The notes: generated by a model from the sequence alone, not told the origin. Shown: positions 7,418-16,192, counted from the stretch's first letter. The stretch is DNA of 21,686 bases from Leptospiraceae bacterium (GCA_024233875.1 JACKPB010000020.1:1-21686); one strand, 5' to 3'. Program-made: numbers and translations.

Positions 7418-8772
7418 AAAGCATCTAGTAGACTCAAAACATCTCTTGAGGCTAACTCAACTGCTTCAATCTCTTTTAATGCTTCGGATAGACGGTTGTT
7501 ATTATAAAATTCTACTGCCTGAAGACCATGGGCATGTACCTTTCGATGAGGCTCTGCTAATTTGATAAATATCGGATTATTCTTCATGCTTGGATCTTCT
7601 ACTTTGTCATACCATTTTCCGAGACGACAGGAATGATGATCTGCGAGCTCATCAGTTTTCAATCCCTCCCGCCCGGCAATCATATTTGCCAAACGCTTTT
7701 TCCAGAGCACGTGATCTGATTTCGCTAATTTCACGATTTTGCCATGAACTTCAATCTTAGCCAATTCAGCAATATGACCACTCACAAGTTTTTCTGCTTC
7801 GTTCATACTATCCACAATACTTTCTATACTTTCCACATTGTGATCAGTATTCACAGAAATGGAATTGATACCGCTGGCTATTTCCTCAGAAGCATTTTTT
7901 TGTTCATTTAGAATTGTAGCGATCTCCTTAGTGCTACTATTTACATCTCCTGCTTTTTCCTGAATGAGATGCATACTTTCTTCCACTTGGCGAAGAGCAT
8001 TCTGTCCGTGTTCAACTGCATTTTCATTTTCTTTCATTGCAGTTAGGATACCTGACATTTCTTCCTGAAGCTGTTTTACTAATTTTTCTATATCATTGGA
8101 AGCAGAATCCGTACTTTCAGAAAGACGTTTCACTTCAGTGGCTACAACTGCAAAACTACGACCGGCTTCACCGGCACGGGCTGCTTCAATAGTAGCGTTG
8201 AGTGCCAGCAATTTATTTTGAAATGCAATCAAACTAATCTTATCAGCTATTTTACCAATATCTTTAGAAAAATTTTCCAATACTCTGACATGCTTGACTG
8301 TATTGTCTACACTTTCCTTGATACTCTGCATCCCGGAGATAGCGAGTCTTACCGAATTGGCTCCATTGGCTGTTGCTTTTGTGGTATCTGCAGATTGTAT
8401 TGCAATACGCTCACCGTTGTTTCGAATAATTTCAATACTTGTTACCATTTCTTCAGCCGCAGTTGCGATGCTTTGTACCTGATCATTTACACTTCTCAAT
8501 TCACTCAACATTCCTGCAGAGAAGATAGTAGTTTCATTCACCCGAACTGAAATATTTACCGCTCGATCCATCTCTCTCAAGGATTCGGTTTTTAGCTTTT
8601 TCAGGAGCTTATTGAGTGCATCTGCAATGGGTCCGTCCATGTCTAAGGTTTGCCCGTAGTTACCATTTATAAGCAGTTCAATGAACGCAAGAATACGCTG
8701 CCTCTCCTCCTCTACTGCAACTTGGATTCTTTCTGACTCTTGATTCACCAATGGATCTAGTTCCGGACTCAT
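7396..8772 (-). CDS. Soluble methyl-accepting chemotaxis protein with C-terminal CZB domain
   Basis: 458 residues; GAGGT eight bases before the ATG supports the start. No membrane segment is present, so this is a cytoplasmic receptor. An N-terminal helical region leads to the long MCP signalling coiled coil; the hairpin tip that contacts CheA and CheW lies near residues 176-212 (GKIADKISLIAFQNKLLALN, then ATIEAARAGEAGRSFAVVATEV). The tip reads AFQNKLLALNA where the usual form is AFQTNILALNA, a mild variation. Residues about 345-455 form a chemoreceptor zinc-binding domain with ligands H354 (SDHVLWK), C382 (CRLGKWY), H409 and H413 (EPHRKVH). CZB domains sense zinc or hypochlorite-type signals in other bacteria. 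The 3' end overlaps a decayed gene fragment on the other strand, so its last few residues may have been altered by that insertion. Confidence 0.92.
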   Translation of the reverse strand: MSPELDPLVNQESERIQVAVEEERQRILAFIELLINGNYGQTLDMDGPIADALNKLLKKLKTESLREMDRAVNISVRVNETTIFSAGMLSELRSVNDQVQSIATAAEEMVTSIEIIRNNGERIAIQSADTTKATANGANSVRLAISGMQSIKESVDNTVKHVRVLENFSKDIGKIADKISLIAFQNKLLALNATIEAARAGEAGRSFAVVATEVKRLSESTDSASNDIEKLVKQLQEEMSGILTAMKENENAVEHGQNALRQVEESMHLIQEKAGDVNSSTKEIATILNEQKNASEEIASGINSISVNTDHNVESIESIVDSMNEAEKLVSGHIAELAKIEVHGKIVKLAKSDHVLWKKRLANMIAGREGLKTDELADHHSCRLGKWYDKVEDPSMKNNPIFIKLAEPHRKVHAHGLQAVEFYNNNRLSEALKEIEAVELASRDVLSLLDALDSYKST

Positions 8773-9020
8773 TTTTTCTACCTCAAAAGAAAATTTTAAT
8801 ACTTATGCCTAGATTTTGGAAATCTAAGAATGCCAACTTTCCAAATTGAGTTTTACAGATTAAAAACAGTCAACTCTTTCTGATTATTTATTCATTTTTG
8901 GAGAAATTTGGTCTCTTTTCTGCCTCTCTAAACGTCAGGAAAAAGGATTGGGTGGAAGGGACTTACATGGGAGCACATTTTTATCCTGAAATGGTTTTGA
9001 CCTTCCGGGATAGTGCGATC

Positions 9021-9300
9021 TCGAGTGGAATCGAATGCGTACTATATAGGTAAGTCTTCCTTTATTACCATGGTTCGAGAGCCTCACCATGACATTCTTT
9101 CGTAATTCCACTCAATGGAAAAAAATGTCACCCTGAGGTCACTCGAATGGGTGCTATATAGGTAAGTCTTCCTTTATTACCATGGTTCGAGCTAACCTCA
9201 CCATGACATTCTTTCGTTAAACCGGAAAATGTCACCCTTAGGTGAGTCTTCCTTTATTATCATGGTTCGAGAGCCTCACCAAGACATTCTTTCGTAGAAT
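9021..9300. repeat. Hairpin repeat block A (about three units)
   Basis: Alternating left arms (CCATGGTTCGAG, CCTCACCATGACA; starting near 9067, 9179 and 9259) and right arms (TGTCACCCTGAGGTCACTCG, then GGGTGCTATATAGG). The third unit has lost part of its right arm. The block ends with the perfect hairpin AGACATTCT-TTCGT-AGAATGTCT about a dozen bases from the stop codon of the Ig-like lipoprotein gene, so it may help end that transcript. No convincing gene is seen in 8773-9311. Confidence 0.88.
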
Positions 9301-9311
9301 GTCTCCCTTAC

Positions 9312-12300
9312 TTAGGGGGCAAGAGTGTGGTAGGATGAAACCGGTGTATAGCTCTGTGAATCATCAGAAATTCCCGAAAAAGAAGAAGGCCAATACTCCA
9401 GTCCTCCGGTTCTCGCACCATAACCATCATGAGAAGAATATCTACCCGCAGACCAATCGAAATAGAGACCATTCAATGCCCCTGAACCTGTAGCTGTGTA
9501 GGTATTTACATACGTTCCCGATGCATCATAAACCTCGTAACCTAAATTTGCGCTCGTGCCTGATCCTGTAGGAAAGTAATAATACATTCCATCCCAGGCA
9601 AATGTTCCACCGTAAGCTACATTATTAGTATTAGCCAAAGCTTTACTGAGAGTTACCGTTTTAACAAAAGTGAGAAGTCCGCTTCCATTAGTAGTTGTAT
9701 AGTGACGTATGACTCCACTATTGTAGCAGAGTAATTCGGTAGCCGATGAAGAGAGTTGGAAACATCCTCCCGTATAACTGTCACTAAAAGTCGCCGAAAG
9801 TTTACCCGATAAAGTAGCTGTTGTTTCATCAATCTGTGATACCAGAATATCAGATACAGCAGCTACACCATGTCCTGAAGTCGTATGAACGACAGTAGAA
9901 GTAGCCGGTACAATGACCATTTTGGAATACATAGTAGATGTGTCCCGATCCGGTAGGTTTCCATAACCCCCTAAATTAAAATCCAATAAGTAATATCCGT
10001 TATTTTGGAAGTGTCCCGCCACGATCTTATTTGTTGGCCCGTGCCAAATACTATTGGCTAAATTATTCCCGAAAGCAAAGGTTCGGTCAATTGTATTGAA
10101 AACGGTGCTCGGATCGGGAGTTCCGGTGAGAAGATAATAAGCTCCTGTAGCAGGAGCCGCAGGTGACCAGGAGAGAGATACCAGAACAGACTGGAGATTT
10201 CCATCTATATCGGTAAATTCGATTGTGGCATCAACAAAACCTAAGACAGAAGAATCGACAATGGTTCCCGAAATCACTCCGGCATCATCTATAGACAATT
10301 CGAAGGGAGAAAGAGCTCCATCCACATCTGAGGCACCCGTAATGACTTCAGATGGATTCCAGGTGCACGAAGTTGAAGCTGCACAGGCGGGATCCGCATA
10401 GGTCAGAGTGGTAGGAGTGATTCCACCTCCCGAATCAATTCCCCCTCCGATAATGTCTACATAGACATATTCCGAAGTAAATCCATCACTGAGAGTCACT
10501 TTGATCTCTCCGAAAATATCGAAAGACGGAGATCCTGTGATCGTTCCATTACTTGCCAAACTCAAACTGTAGTATGAGGACAATTCTGCTTCTAAAAGTT
10601 GATTTTCATCTGTATATGTGGCACCGACAAAGGCGGGAGGAAGTCCTGCTTCATTGACTTCAAAAGTACAGGAAGTGCTTCCATTAAATGGACAGTTAGG
10701 AGTGGTGTCTGTATAGAAAATCGTTCCTGTAAATGCAGCTGAATCAGTAGCGATCACCGTTCCTGCAGGATTTACAATCATATTGGTTCCCGTCAATTGA
10801 AGAGAAATCTGCGAACCATCCGATTTGATCAAAATGATAGTCGGATTCCAGGCTCCCGATGTGGTCGGAGTTCCCGAAATCCATCCCGATGAGTCAATTC
10901 GCATTCCATTGCCCAAATCCTGAGCTAAAAAGGAATACGTGCCCGGATCTCCAACACCTTCGAGCCAGAAAAATACATCTCCGGGCTCCCCTACAACCAA
11001 ATAGGAATAATCGACGGAGACTTTGGGTTGATTGGAATCAATCCAAAAGTCCAGAGGAACGGTTCCGGTTGTACCGTTTCCTTCTCGATAACTGACCGTT
11101 CCGGTCTTGGCACCGTTGATATTTGCTGCCGTTCCGGTTATGGTTCCCAAAATACTATCGGTAACCGCAGGAGTGCCCAAAAAGCCGGGGGATGTAAATC
11201 CGGTTATCACATAGTCATAATTGGCAATTCCTTCGATTCCGACTTCGAGAGTACAGGCAGAATTCTGGGTACATTCTGAATAATAGACATAGGCAAATTT
11301 TTCACCGATCACATAATTCTGAACCTGAATCTGAAAAGTGGTCAGAGTACTTCCGAAAACATTTTCTGCTTTTATAGTCAGAGTGGCATTGGTGGTTGTA
11401 GCGTTTGTTGCTATTCCGAAAATCTCACCGGTTACGGGATTGAGACTCATTCCGGCTGGGAGCTTTCCACTTGAAATGGAGTAAGATGTAGGAAGACCTC
11501 CCTCAACCCAGGGATAATAGGACTCAAAGGTATTGGTATAGAGGAGCATCGCCCCTTCTTTGTTATTGTCTGCATAGTAGAGATAATCCGGAGCAGAAGC
11601 CGTATCCACCCAGAGATCTGCGGGAGGAACACTGCTCATATCGAAATAATTAGAAATTTCATCGGCAGAAAGTCCCCATTCGTCTCCACCGCCCGCCTCG
11701 GTTACATAACTGGCAATTCCCGTCTGCATGGTTGCCTGAAGAGGATCTTTGGTAAAGCTGGCAGGAGGTGCCTTTCCTGTGGCTGCTTTGTAAACATTTT
11801 TGAGAATGGTATTTTTTCGACCACCACTCTCCACTACTTCGGAAAACCCGTTGATGACGCGTTCTATGGCATCCCCATTGGCAGTTTCCCGGGTCAGATT
11901 CCCCGAACGGATAGCAGCGGAAACCGTTGAAGTAGTTGCCAGTTTATTTGCCAAAGCGGAAATTCCAGAACTGACCAGGATGAATTTCGCGGTGAGAGGA
12001 TCTTCCGGTTTGCTGAAATCGATGTTCATTTGCTCTAAGGTAGGTGTCACAGACCCGGATGCCCTTCCCGTGTTGTTTAGATTTTTTCCGCCGGGTGTGC
12101 TACGATTTCCGAAGCGTTTGTGATGGTATGGATTTGTTTGCCCTGTTGTCAGAGAACGATTTCGCGCATTCCTGGTCTTGATAAACCCCCGATTCAGTCC
12201 GAACATGGCAACCACCTGTTTGGAGGAGGAAGCCGCTACCGCCTGAGCAAAGCTGGCATCCGCTTTTTGCATAGTTTTTGCAAAAACCTGAGATGTCATT

Positions 12301-12767
12301 CTACTGAAAGGTGAATTGATGGCACCTTTGGAAGTGAGTCCGCCCGGCTCAGCGATGATAGAATCCAAATAATAGGAGGCACTGTTCCAGGAAATATTTC
12401 GTTTGAGGGTTTCATCATACATTTGGGTAATTCCCCTACTATCCGGGGTGACTAAGATACATACGGGGGTTCCTGTTTTGGTAAAACGAATGGTGTAGGC
12501 TCCGGTGGGATCGGTGACGGATTCAGCCAAAGGGGCAGTGGCTCCCGTTCGATCACAGGCATTGTTGACAAGGGGCAAAACCTGAACTCTGGCTCCCGAG
12601 ACAGCACCCTTCATGGCGGTACCGCTAATTTCCGCCTGGGTGGTTCGTTTATAGAAAAGACCCAAGTTTGCAAGAAAGTCTCTCTCGCTATCCTTATCGA
12701 CCTGACTACAATTCCAGAAGGAAAAAATTAGAATAAGTGCTGTAGGTATCCATTTTAGCTTTTTCAT
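9312..12767 (-). CDS. Large lipoprotein with He_PIG/Ig-like domains (copy 1)
   Basis: About 1151 residues from the ATG at 12767, which follows GAGGGG by eight bases; an in-frame GTG nine codons earlier lacks such a site. Signal peptide MKKLKWIPTALILIFSFWNC, lipidated Cys 20, a spirochaete-style lipobox with Asn before Cys. Residues about 46-315 form a module shared with the protein at 18542-21073: SGTAMKG near the start, two Cys, DSRGITQMYDE, SPFSRM, FGLNRGF and IDFSKPEDP. Its opening looks like a carboxypeptidase-regulatory-like beta sandwich. From about residue 410 come several putative Ig (He_PIG) domains, recognised by LPAGMSLNPVTGEIFG-type motifs, and further degenerate copies to about 870. 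The last 280 residues are rich in Tyr, Gly and Trp, possibly a propeller-like domain, and are not recognised. Probably a surface-exposed adhesin-like protein; the gene is bracketed by repeat blocks A and B. Confidence 0.85.
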   Translation of the reverse strand: MKKLKWIPTALILIFSFWNCSQVDKDSERDFLANLGLFYKRTTQAEISGTAMKGAVSGARVQVLPLVNNACDRTGATAPLAESVTDPTGAYTIRFTKTGTPVCILVTPDSRGITQMYDETLKRNISWNSASYYLDSIIAEPGGLTSKGAINSPFSRMTSQVFAKTMQKADASFAQAVAASSSKQVVAMFGLNRGFIKTRNARNRSLTTGQTNPYHHKRFGNRSTPGGKNLNNTGRASGSVTPTLEQMNIDFSKPEDPLTAKFILVSSGISALANKLATTSTVSAAIRSGNLTRETANGDAIERVINGFSEVVESGGRKNTILKNVYKAATGKAPPASFTKDPLQATMQTGIASYVTEAGGGDEWGLSADEISNYFDMSSVPPADLWVDTASAPDYLYYADNNKEGAMLLYTNTFESYYPWVEGGLPTSYSISSGKLPAGMSLNPVTGEIFGIATNATTTNATLTIKAENVFGSTLTTFQIQVQNYVIGEKFAYVYYSECTQNSACTLEVGIEGIANYDYVITGFTSPGFLGTPAVTDSILGTITGTAANINGAKTGTVSYREGNGTTGTVPLDFWIDSNQPKVSVDYSYLVVGEPGDVFFWLEGVGDPGTYSFLAQDLGNGMRIDSSGWISGTPTTSGAWNPTIILIKSDGSQISLQLTGTNMIVNPAGTVIATDSAAFTGTIFYTDTTPNCPFNGSTSCTFEVNEAGLPPAFVGATYTDENQLLEAELSSYYSLSLASNGTITGSPSFDIFGEIKVTLSDGFTSEYVYVDIIGGGIDSGGGITPTTLTYADPACAASTSCTWNPSEVITGASDVDGALSPFELSIDDAGVISGTIVDSSVLGFVDATIEFTDIDGNLQSVLVSLSWSPAAPATGAYYLLTGTPDPSTVFNTIDRTFAFGNNLANSIWHGPTNKIVAGHFQNNGYYLLDFNLGGYGNLPDRDTSTMYSKMVIVPATSTVVHTTSGHGVAAVSDILVSQIDETTATLSGKLSATFSDSYTGGCFQLSSSATELLCYNSGVIRHYTTTNGSGLLTFVKTVTLSKALANTNNVAYGGTFAWDGMYYYFPTGSGTSANLGYEVYDASGTYVNTYTATGSGALNGLYFDWSAGRYSSHDGYGARTGGLEYWPSSFSGISDDSQSYTPVSSYHTLAP

Positions 12768-12968
12768 TTTGTGCCCCTCGAATCCGGTTTTCACAAAAAC
12801 TTGATTCTAAAATTCAATTCTTAAATTATAATGACTCTACTTATAATTACGTATAATAATGAGAAAATCGTCAATTTTTTTTGGAAAATCCGTTCTTTTC
12901 CTAACTTTATTTAGTATTTTCAAAGTATTTTACGATCCGAAAAAATGGAGTAGTCCAAACCGCAAGAT

Positions 12969-13193
12969 ATCACCCTGAGGTCACTCGAATGGGTGCTATA
13001 TAGGAGAGTCTTCCTTTATTACCATGGTTCGAGCTAACCTCACCATGACACTCTTCCATTAAACCGAAAAATGTCACCCTGAGGTCACTCGAACGGGTGC
13101 TATATAGGCGAATCTACCGTATTACCATGGTTCGAGCTAACCTCACCATGACATTCTAACGTAATACCTCTCAACGCATGATGTCTACTTGAG
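12969..13193. repeat. Hairpin repeat block B (two units)
   Basis: Order right arm, left arm, right arm, left arm, with left arms starting at 13021 and 13124 (103-bp period) and a diverged tail. It fills the gap between the start of the copy 1 Ig-like lipoprotein gene and the end of the ATPase gene. The remaining 12768-12968 is AT-rich and must hold the lipoprotein promoter, but no single box pair stands out. Confidence 0.88.
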
Positions 13194-13208
13194 ATTCGAA
13201 AGACAGAA

Positions 13209-14372
13209 TTATTTCTGAATCATCTTTTCTAAAAAGTTTTCTAAAGAAATCACAGTTACCCTTCTTTCAATCGGATAACTATCCTGAATAGGTGCAATGA
13301 CGAATGCCTCTTCAATTTTTAAATCATCTAGAGCATTCCAAAAACCCCTGCTTACTTTCGGGCTAGTTGAGGCTTTACACTCTATAGCATAGAGTTGATT
13401 CCTATAGTCTAAAACCAAGTCGATTTCAGAACCATTGGATGTCCTATAAAAATATCCCTTGGAGGAAGGAATTGAGTTGAGTATAGTTTCAATTACGAAT
13501 CCTTCCCAGGAAGATCCGAGAATCGGATGACCCAGAAGAGTCATAGAATCGGGAATGTTTAATAACGAATGAAGTATACCTGTATCACGAATATAGATTT
13601 TTTCTGTCTTTACCAATCTTTTTTTGCTATTGGAAAGAAATGGTGGAAGGAGTCTGATCATATACGTACTTACTAATAATTGAATATAACTTTTTATAGT
13701 GTTGTAACTAAGTCCTAAAGACTGACCCAAGAGATTTAGATTTACCAAGCCACCATGGGTATGGGCACACATCATCCATAGATTTCGTATATTGGAAGAT
13801 GGGATTCGAATCCCCAATTGAGGAATGTCTCTTTCTAAAAAAGTTCTGATAAAATTTTCCCTCCATCGAAAACTTTTTTCATCATTGGAATTCAGATAGC
13901 TATTTGGAAATCCTCCCCTCAACCAGAAAGTATTTCTGGAATACTGATTGGGAAGAAGTTCTCTAAGGTGGAAGGGAGAAAGTTCCAGATAGGAGATTCT
14001 TCCCGCTAAACTCTCCGAACTCTGACGGAGTAAATCCGGAGAAGCCGAACCCAATAAGAGAAATTGTCCTTTCCGGTTTGTTTGATCCACCCTCGATCTA
14101 AGTATAGAAAATATTTCCGGTACCCTTTGGATTTCATCGAGACAGATGCAGGAGTCAGAATAAGTTTCAAAAAACAAAAAAGGATCGGAAAGTTTATTGA
14201 GATCCCTGGGATCTTCCAGATCCAAATAAACAAAGGCATCGATCAGAGCTCCGATTGATTTCGCAAGGGTAGATTTTCCGCACTGCCTGGGACCCAAGAT
14301 CGCAACCACAGGATAATCCTCCAGATCCTCCAGGAGGCGATTTTTCAGAATCCGGTCCAAATTACCATGCAT
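13209..14372 (-). CDS. AAA-type ATPase with DUF4143 C-terminal domain
   Basis: 387 residues, the usual length for the AAA_14/DUF4143 family. Walker A GPRQCGKST at 27-35, Walker B CICLDEIQ at 75-82, a sensor-like LLLGSAS and the conserved LAGRISYLELSPFHLREL. A winged-helix-like middle (LGLSYNTIKSYIQLL) and a nuclease-like C-terminal part (GSEIDLVLDYRNQLYAIECK) follow, resembling a PD-(D/E)xK core with the D and E-x-K in place. The cellular role of this large family is not established; it is common among mobile and defence-associated accessory genes in bacteria and archaea. No ribosome site precedes the ATG, but a consensus promoter places the transcript start at or next to it, suggesting leaderless translation. 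It stands alone between repeat blocks B and C. Confidence 0.9.
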   Translation of the reverse strand: MHGNLDRILKNRLLEDLEDYPVVAILGPRQCGKSTLAKSIGALIDAFVYLDLEDPRDLNKLSDPFLFFETYSDSCICLDEIQRVPEIFSILRSRVDQTNRKGQFLLLGSASPDLLRQSSESLAGRISYLELSPFHLRELLPNQYSRNTFWLRGGFPNSYLNSNDEKSFRWRENFIRTFLERDIPQLGIRIPSSNIRNLWMMCAHTHGGLVNLNLLGQSLGLSYNTIKSYIQLLVSTYMIRLLPPFLSNSKKRLVKTEKIYIRDTGILHSLLNIPDSMTLLGHPILGSSWEGFVIETILNSIPSSKGYFYRTSNGSEIDLVLDYRNQLYAIECKASTSPKVSRGFWNALDDLKIEEAFVIAPIQDSYPIERRVTVISLENFLEKMIQK

Positions 14373-14408
14373 ATCATAAGTATAGATTATGATTTACATG
14401 ATTGTCAA
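14373..14408 (-). promoter_or_regulatory. Consensus promoter with overlapping palindrome, ATPase gene
   Basis: On the - strand TTGACA (14408-14403), an 18-bp spacer and TATACT (14384-14379), with only six bases between the -10 box and the ATG. The perfect inverted repeat ATCATAA-GTATAGA-TTATGAT (14373-14393) covers the -10 box and start point, an operator-like placement suited to repression. The transcript is predicted to be leaderless. Confidence 0.65.
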
Positions 14409-14448
14409 GAGAAAAATCGGGTTCGCACCTAAATAACCAAGTGTTTCT

Positions 14449-14606
14449 TATGTCACATTATGGTGATTCGAATGGGTGCTATACAGGAGAGTCTTCCTTT
14501 GTTACCATGGTTCGAGCTAACCTCACCATGACACACCTCCATTAAACCGCAAGATGTCACCCTGAGGTCACTCGAATGGGTGCTATATAGTAAAGTCTTC
14601 CCTTTA
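14449..14606. repeat. Hairpin repeat block C (right arm, left arm, right arm)
   Basis: A diverged right arm (GATTCGAATGGGTGCTATACAGG), a full left arm starting at 14504 and a second right arm ending near GTGCTATATAG. Located between the divergent ATPase and Uma2 genes, upstream of both promoters. Confidence 0.86.
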
Positions 14607-14634
14607 TCTCTCCAGCTTTTCGGTTTATTCCTTC

Positions 14635-14663
14635 TTGACAAAATTCGATTTTCTGAGTATTCT
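14635..14663 (+). promoter_or_regulatory. Consensus promoter of the Uma2 gene
   Basis: TTGACA, 17-bp spacer, TATTCT, then six bases to the ATG at 14670. As with the ATPase gene on the other side of block C, this geometry predicts a leaderless transcript. Confidence 0.62.
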
Positions 14664-14669
14664 TGGGCT

Positions 14670-15230
14670 ATGCCATCCACTCTCGAAAAACAGGTCCCCA
14701 AGTACGCAGGCAGAGTCGTAACGCGGGAAGAATACATCGATCTTCCGGAAGATGGGTTTCGGTATGATATGATCGAAGGAGTTTTGCAAGTTTCCCCGAG
14801 TCCGGAATTTGAACATGCGAATTGCAGCAGTAATTTTCATCTGTTATTGGGAAATTTTATAAAGAAAAACCATTTGGGAAAGATAGTTATGAAATGTGAT
14901 GTTCTCCTTCCCGATGGAGGGGATGTCATCCGACCGGATATTTCTGTGATCCTGAAAGAGAATCTGGGAATCATCATAAGACACATCCATGGTGCGCCCG
15001 ATCTTGTAGCCGAGATTTTATCGCCTTCCACGAGAGACAGAGATCTCGGGATCAAAGCGGATAGATATCTTGCCTCCGGTGTCAAAGAATTCTGGATCAT
15101 CGACCCCAAAGATAAAACAGTTCAAGTCTGGAAAAATGAAAAATCCTCCTGGAAGAAAGAGACGGGAGATGTATTACAGAGCACTATTCTCAAAGGACTT
15201 GTCATACAGAGTAAGGAAGTATTTGAATAG
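14670..15230 (+). CDS. Uma2 family (DUF820) putative endonuclease
   Basis: About 186 residues from the ATG at 14670. The frame extends upstream to 14580, but that stretch is repeat and promoter sequence. The Uma2 fold is a PD-(D/E)xK restriction-endonuclease-like core. Visible family marks: EEYIDLPEDGFRYDMIEGVL at the N-terminus, VIRPDISVI with the conserved Asp, LVAEILSPSTRDRDLGIKAD with the catalytic-type Glu, and YLASGVKEFWIIDP. Length and motif order are normal, so the protein appears intact. The function of Uma2 proteins is not established despite their abundance in cyanobacteria and leptospires. No ribosome site is evident, in line with the leaderless promoter geometry. Confidence 0.88.
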   Translation: MPSTLEKQVPKYAGRVVTREEYIDLPEDGFRYDMIEGVLQVSPSPEFEHANCSSNFHLLLGNFIKKNHLGKIVMKCDVLLPDGGDVIRPDISVILKENLGIIIRHIHGAPDLVAEILSPSTRDRDLGIKADRYLASGVKEFWIIDPKDKTVQVWKNEKSSWKKETGDVLQSTILKGLVIQSKEVFE

Positions 15231-15253
15231 GACTGTTATACTATAGTAGAACT

Positions 15254-15330
15254 AACCTCACCCCGCCCTTCGACTACGCTCAGGACTCCCTTCTCCATTC
15301 TTAATGGGACAGAGAGGGGCTATTTAGGTT
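15254..15330. repeat. Structured intergenic element carrying a TTCGACTACGCTCAGG core
   Basis: Outer arms AACCT / AGGTT and CCCC / GGGG enclose CCCTTCGACTACGCTCAGG and an inner hairpin around CCATTCTTAATGG. The core is a form of a short motif seen in intergenic repeats of many unrelated bacteria. It follows the Uma2 stop codon and could act as a transcription end or insulator. Not related in full length to blocks A-E, but it shares the TTCGA...CTCA core. Confidence 0.55.
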
Positions 15331-15403
15331 TACGTATCTTCAAAAATCAGTATCCAACCGAAAGATTGACTCGAATTGTGAATCCCGATATCAAGAACAA
15401 TTC

Positions 15404-15769
15404 CTATTCTATCAATACAATCTGCAAAAATTGTGCGACTCTCTTCAATGGCTGGTCTAGAGTATAGAGTCCCAAACCCGAGAGCTTACAGGATGCTAAA
15501 ATGTGAGCATCTATATACCCGATTTTTCTACCGTATAATTTTCTATTTTCAATGAAGTCGATCATTTCATGGAACTGAACCATTACCGCCAGATCCAGAG
15601 TGGAGAGGAGTTGAAAAATTTCCTCACGATTTTTCCAATCTCCCATTCTCAATTCTCCGAGAACAAATAGATGAACAAAGACCTTGTCTTCTTTTAAAAG
15701 TTCTATTAAAACTTTATCCTTTTTTTGAAAAAATCGAATCCAGACAGAAGTATCAACCAGAACTTTCAA
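15404..15769 (-). CDS. vapC: VapC-type PIN domain ribonuclease toxin
   Basis: 121 residues, normal for VapC. The PIN active-site acids are all present: D6 (KVLVDTSVWI), E39 (VLGELRMGD), D87 (YIDAHILA) and D105 (YTLDQPL). The toxin would cleave RNA, typically tRNA or rRNA, unless held by its antitoxin. The start is a TTG that overlaps the antitoxin TGA stop (cTTGA), so it is translationally coupled to vapB and probably made in lower amounts. This operon order and overlap are typical of type II toxin-antitoxin pairs. All parts are intact, so the pair is likely functional. Confidence 0.92.
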   Translation of the reverse strand: MKVLVDTSVWIRFFQKKDKVLIELLKEDKVFVHLFVLGELRMGDWKNREEIFQLLSTLDLAVMVQFHEMIDFIENRKLYGRKIGYIDAHILASCKLSGLGLYTLDQPLKRVAQFLQIVLIE

Positions 15770-15954
15770 GCCTTACGCCTACGAATAGGTTTCACCTGTT
15801 TTTCCGTTCCGGATAATTGAATCAACCTCTCTCTTGAATACTTTGAGATGAGTTCTAAAAGACCCGCGTGCAACAATGCAGTCTTTTCCTTGATTCCGGA
15901 TAGTTCTCTTGCCTGATTCAATAACTCTTCATTTAAATTCAATGTAGTCTTCAT
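15766..15954 (-). CDS. vapB: VapB-type antitoxin
   Basis: 62 residues from the ATG at 15954; upstream in-frame codons (MVLTCMYVLYRFYC) read through promoter sequence and are excluded. MKTTLNLNEELLNQARELSGI is the ribbon-helix-helix-like DNA-binding N-terminus, followed by KTALLHAGLLELISKYSRERL; the basic tail (KPIRRRKA) would wrap the toxin. It is expected to neutralise VapC and repress its own promoter. Its stop codon overlaps the vapC start. No clear ribosome site is seen. Confidence 0.88.
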   Translation of the reverse strand: MKTTLNLNEELLNQARELSGIKEKTALLHAGLLELISKYSRERLIQLSGTEKQVKPIRRRKA

Positions 15955-15965
15955 ACAATAGAATC

Positions 15966-15990
15966 TGTATAAAACATACATACATGTCAA
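15966..15990 (-). promoter_or_regulatory. Tentative vapBC promoter/operator
   Basis: On the - strand TTGACA (15990-15985) and TATACA (15971-15966), but the spacer is only 13 bp, so one box may be misassigned. GTAT-AAAAC-ATAC (15967-15979) is a small inverted repeat that VapB might bind. Confidence 0.35.
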
Positions 15991-16002
15991 TACCAAATTT
16001 AG

Positions 16003-16192
16003 TTTTTAATTGATACTTCTGTCTGGATTGAATCATTTCGAATTGGATCCACATACAGGATCAACGAAAAGTTTCGAGCATAGGAAAATTATATCTGCAA
16101 TTGCGATCAAACAAACTGCCACCGTCATCCATAAAGATAGAGACTATACAATACTCAGTCAATTCACTCCCTCGAAAGAAATAAGTGTCTAA
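16003..16192 (+). pseudogene. Decayed second vapC (PIN domain) gene
   Basis: Two frames hold the two ends of a PIN protein. Bases from 16003 read FLIDTSVWIESFR, the standard VapC N-terminus; a different frame then reads AIAIKQTATVIHKDRDYTIL and SQFTPSKEISV to a stop at 16190-16192, matching a VapC C-terminus (last acidic site in KDRDYT). Between them roughly 60-70 residues are missing and the frame shifts. A TAG codon sits where the start region should be. It is divergent from the intact vapBC and likely a remnant of another toxin-antitoxin locus. Confidence 0.72.

Noticed and set aside
8773..8900. Sigma-54 or sigma-28 promoter for the chemoreceptor gene
   Set aside because: TTGGC-containing and TAAA-containing stretches are present, but neither has the second half at the needed spacing.
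8967..9053. 28-codon ORF MGAHFYPEMVLTF... with an AAGGG ribosome-like site
   Set aside because: Its last third is repeat-arm sequence and no homologue is recognised. The frame is open upstream to about 8853 and could be a gene remnant, but the evidence is too thin to call.
9242..9493. Plus-strand open frame spanning block A and the 3' end of the Ig-like lipoprotein gene
   Set aside because: Half is repeat sequence and half is antisense to a well-supported gene.
14453..14737. Minus-strand open frame across repeat block C
   Set aside because: It runs through repeat arms and the Uma2 5' end and has no protein-like features.
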